This document shows, piece by piece, positions 5,292-7,139 of a stretch of DNA of 7,139 bases. The number at the start of each line of letters is the position of its first letter. Positions within the stretch are counted from its first letter, which is position 1. The DNA is from JAAFHS01 sp031396505 (lineage in GTDB: Bacteria; Pseudomonadota; Alphaproteobacteria; Rhodobacterales; Rhodobacteraceae), in contig JANNKX010000381.1 in NCBI GenBank assembly GCA_031396505.1, positions 1 to 7,139 on the forward strand, in the 5' to 3' direction. Both the position numbers and the translations under genes were made by a program. The notes below the pieces were generated by a model, which searched no databases, was not told the DNA's origin, and saw only the letters and a program-made list of their open reading frames with translations.

Positions 5292-6257
5292 ATGACCAAC
5301 CAAGCCGAATTCAACGATCGTCTGCTGTCATTGGGTCTTGCCCGCGTGTCGGAGGCGGCGGCCATCGCCTCTGCCGCGCTGATCGGGCGCGGCGATGAAA
5401 AGGCCGCCGATCAGGCCGCCGTCAACGCCATGCGCGAACAGCTCAACCTGCTGGATATTGCAGGCACCGTCGTGATCGGCGAAGGCGAACGCGACGAGGC
5501 CCCGATGCTGTATATCGGCGAAGAGGTCGGCACCGGCAATGGCCCCGCCGTCGACATCGCGCTTGATCCGCTGGAGGGCACCACGCTGACGGCGAAGGAC
5601 ATGCCCAATGCCCTGACCGTGATCGCGATGGCCCCGCGCGGCACCCTGCTGCATGCGCCCGACGTCTATATGGAAAAGCTGGCAATCGGGCCGCACTATG
5701 CGCATGGCACCGTGACGCTTGCCATGTCGCCTGCCGAACGTGTGCACGCACTCGCAAAGGCCAAGGGCGGCACGGCGCGCGATATCACTGTCTGCATCCT
5801 TGAACGCCCCCGGCACGAGGCGATGATCGCCGAGGTCCGCGCGACCGGGGCCGCGATCCGCCTGATTACCGACGGCGATGTCGCAGGCATCATTCACTGC
5901 GCGGAATCGGCGGTGACGGGCATCGACATGTACATGGGGTCCGGCGGCGCGCCCGAAGGCGTGCTGGCAGCGGCGGCGTTGAAATGCATGGGCGGGCAGA
6001 TTTACGGACAGTTGCTATTTCGCACTGACGATGAACGCGCGCGCGCGCGCCGCGCGGGCATCACCGATCTGAACCGCATCTACACCCGCGATGATCTGGT
6101 GACCGGCGACGTCATCTTTGCCGCCACCGGCGTGACCCAGGGGTCTATCCTGCAAGGCATCCGGCAGGAACCCGGCTGGATCGAGACGGAGACGATCCTG
6201 ATGCGCTCCAAGACCGGATCGGTGCGCCGGATGAAATACCGCGCGCCGGTGCGGTAA
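5292..6257 (+). CDS. glpX: Class II fructose-1,6-bisphosphatase GlpX (EC 3.1.3.11)
   Basis: A 321-aa cytoplasmic phosphatase that converts fructose 1,6-bisphosphate to fructose 6-phosphate for gluconeogenesis (and possibly also sedoheptulose bisphosphate, as in some GlpX enzymes). It aligns by eye with E. coli GlpX along its length: the metal and substrate residues Asp33, Glu57, Asp85, Glu88 and Glu213 of E. coli correspond here to Asp40, Glu64 (in GEGERDEAP), Asp92 and Glu95 (in DPLEGTT), and Glu222 (in GSGGAPEG). No key residue is missing. The start is supported by AGGGA at 5283-5287, 4 nt before the ATG. Next to hom it forms a pair often seen in Rhodobacteraceae (from memory). A 15-nt CG alternation at 6036-6050 encodes the ERARAR segment and is in frame. 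Confidence 0.97.
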   Translation: MTNQAEFNDRLLSLGLARVSEAAAIASAALIGRGDEKAADQAAVNAMREQLNLLDIAGTVVIGEGERDEAPMLYIGEEVGTGNGPAVDIALDPLEGTTLTAKDMPNALTVIAMAPRGTLLHAPDVYMEKLAIGPHYAHGTVTLAMSPAERVHALAKAKGGTARDITVCILERPRHEAMIAEVRATGAAIRLITDGDVAGIIHCAESAVTGIDMYMGSGGAPEGVLAAAALKCMGGQIYGQLLFRTDDERARARRAGITDLNRIYTRDDLVTGDVIFAATGVTQGSILQGIRQEPGWIETETILMRSKTGSVRRMKYRAPVR

Positions 6258-6266
6258 CAGGGTAAA

Positions 6267-6316
6267 TCGGGGCCAGCCCCGAATCGGCGAAGTAAAATAG
6301 CTCGGGCTTCAGCCCG
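6267..6316. terminator. Hairpin pair between convergent genes
   Basis: TCGGGG-CCAG-CCCCGA (6267-6282) lies 9 bp after the glpX stop but lacks a T-run. CGGGC-TTCA-GCCCG (6303-6316), read on the minus strand, is followed by AGCTATTTTACTT, a T-rich tail that suits a terminator for the minus-strand gene ending at 6400. Convergent genes need such signals. The stems are short (6 and 5 bp), so the call is tentative. Confidence 0.45.
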
Positions 6317-6399
6317 CCTCTGTCACCCCCGCAAAGGCCTATGCGCGATCCGAACAGTTGGTCGCGTCGCCGACCTGCATCAAGGGCTTGGGTAATTTA

Positions 6400-6888
6400 T
6401 CACTGCGCAAGATCGACCCCGTATTCCGCGACCCACCATTCGCGGTTCTCGGGACCGTCGATCATCCGACCGTAAGGCGACTGGTCGCCATGCGCAATCA
6501 TATCAAGGGCACCCGGCACCTTCGACAGCCATGCGAAAAGGATCTGCAACTCCTCCCACGTGATGCTGTGCTTGGCTTCACGAATGGTCCATCTCAGCGT
6601 TCCCGGCTTTTCCCCGTGCGCGGCGGAAATGCCGTCTACACCGTGGCAAATCCCGTTGCGAATATTCAGCGCCGCTTGCAACTTTACGCGCAGCCGCGAC
6701 GCTAGGGCCGCCCGAAATGGCTGGTTTTCGTGCGCCCGGACAACAGCCCTTTGCCAACAGTCCAACACCCCGGCAATCCCATGCGCCGATTTCGGAAGAG
6801 TGCCGCCATGCGCGCGCAACACTTCTTCCCGGACGGCCCGCTCGATTTTAACCCAGAGCACGAGAAGCGCGCCTATCACGCCCATCAT
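6400..6888 (-). CDS. Unrecognised protein with a HEPN-like R-x4-H motif
   Basis: A 162-aa reading frame with clear G/C-rich third positions. I do not recognise a named family. It begins with an amphipathic helix (VLWVKIERAVREEVLRAHGG) and continues with a helix that leads into LNIRNGICHG. There Arg77 and His82 form an R-x4-H motif with Asn after the Arg, the catalytic signature of many HEPN ribonucleases. The tail has a conserved-looking SITWEELQILFAWLSKVPG helix and a Trp-rich end (EWWVAEYGVDL). No signal peptide or membrane segment is seen. The start is uncertain. ATG at 6888 has only a weak GGGAAG about 10 nt upstream. An in-frame GTG at 6930 would add 14 residues and overlaps the stop of the frame upstream (GTGA), and the frame stays open to 7059. 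If HEPN is right, an RNase role in a toxin or defence system is possible, but no antitoxin partner is evident within the window. Confidence 0.6.
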   Translation of the reverse strand: MMGVIGALLVLWVKIERAVREEVLRAHGGTLPKSAHGIAGVLDCWQRAVVRAHENQPFRAALASRLRVKLQAALNIRNGICHGVDGISAAHGEKPGTLRWTIREAKHSITWEELQILFAWLSKVPGALDMIAHGDQSPYGRMIDGPENREWWVAEYGVDLAQ

Positions 6889-6926
6889 CTGTTGAAAGCT
6901 TCCCGCTGGTTCCAAGTCGTACCCTT

Positions 6927-7139
6927 TCACGCATCCACAGATCGCCGATCCTCGTCGAAACGCCAAAGCGGCGGCAACATGAAGAACGGTCGCAACAGCG
7001 CCTTGTTCAGAAAAGGCTTGTCCACGCACGGCTTGCTGATCAACAACTCCGACGCAGCCTTATCGCTGCCAAACCTTTCCCCCCGGTTCACGCCCCTCCC
7101 CAACCCCATGAAATACCTCACCCCCCGTCCAGACACACC
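6927..7139 (-). CDS. Possible partial open frame at the right edge, no family recognised
   Basis: On the minus strand a frame is open from the window edge to a TGA at 6927-6929 (71 codons including the stop). Its third positions are G/C-rich, and it contains KPFLNKALLRPFF and MLPPLWRFDED. It could be the C-terminal end of a protein that starts outside the window, overlapping the downstream frame by GTGA. However, the plus strand is also open here with similarly G/C-rich third positions, and 7076-7130 is strongly C-rich on the plus strand. Coding cannot be decided from this window. Confidence 0.25.
   Translation of the reverse strand, partial: GVSGRGVRYFMGLGRGVNRGERFGSDKAASELLISKPCVDKPFLNKALLRPFFMLPPLWRFDEDRRSVDA

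Noticed and set aside
6036..6056. Alternating CG tract within glpX, possible Z-DNA or slippage site
   Set aside because: It is a normal codon run for Arg-Ala-Arg-Ala in a segment that is charged in GlpX proteins generally; the frame is intact.
6358..6895. Plus-strand frames (115 and 111 aa) opposite the HEPN-like gene
   Set aside because: They overlap each other and the minus-strand frame, which has better third-position bias and a coherent helical protein.

Overview
The window looks like the chromosome of an alphaproteobacterium, most likely order Rhodobacterales (Roseobacter/Rhodobacteraceae type). The DNA is GC-rich with strong G/C third-position bias. It carries Tad-type pilus-assembly genes, an ACT-domain homoserine dehydrogenase next to a class II fructose-1,6-bisphosphatase (GlpX), and a full TTAA-N7-TTAA CtrA-type box. 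The taxon call is inference from gene content and protein style; no search was run.

Layout. (1) 1-1344: end of a Tad/von Willebrand factor A (VWA) protein gene, overlapping by ATGA a TadE-like pseudopilin gene, then a second TadE-like gene 11 bp later, closed by a strong intrinsic terminator. (2) 1377-1713: a small predicted lipoprotein gene with a possibly leaderless promoter. (3) 1714-3708: a 267-bp AT-rich regulatory gap holding a perfect CtrA half-site pair, then a complete 558-aa TadG-like VWA protein, a paralogue of the one cut at the left edge, again with its own terminator. (4) 3797-6257: two housekeeping metabolic genes, hom and glpX, separated by a 190-bp gap filled mostly by a two-hairpin palindromic element. 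(5) 6258-7139: a convergent gap with hairpins, then a minus-strand gene for an unrecognised protein with a HEPN-like R-x4-H motif, and an unresolved stretch running off the right edge.

How the genes work together. The left half is a Tad/TadEFG-like envelope module: two membrane-anchored pseudopilin-like proteins with a prepilin-peptidase-type G|x4E site, and two paralogous VWA proteins that are expected to sit in the inner membrane with a large periplasmic VWA domain. The second VWA gene is separated from the first operon and seems to have its own, possibly CtrA-dependent, promoter. Hom and GlpX are unrelated to the pilus genes and serve threonine/methionine synthesis and gluconeogenesis. The right end looks like accessory DNA beside a conserved metabolic pair.

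The most interesting points are the split, duplicated VWA/TadE module with a CtrA box, the double-hairpin element between hom and glpX whose mismatches become G-U pairs on the minus strand, and the HEPN-like gene. No CRISPR array, tRNA, rRNA or recognisable transposase gene was seen.
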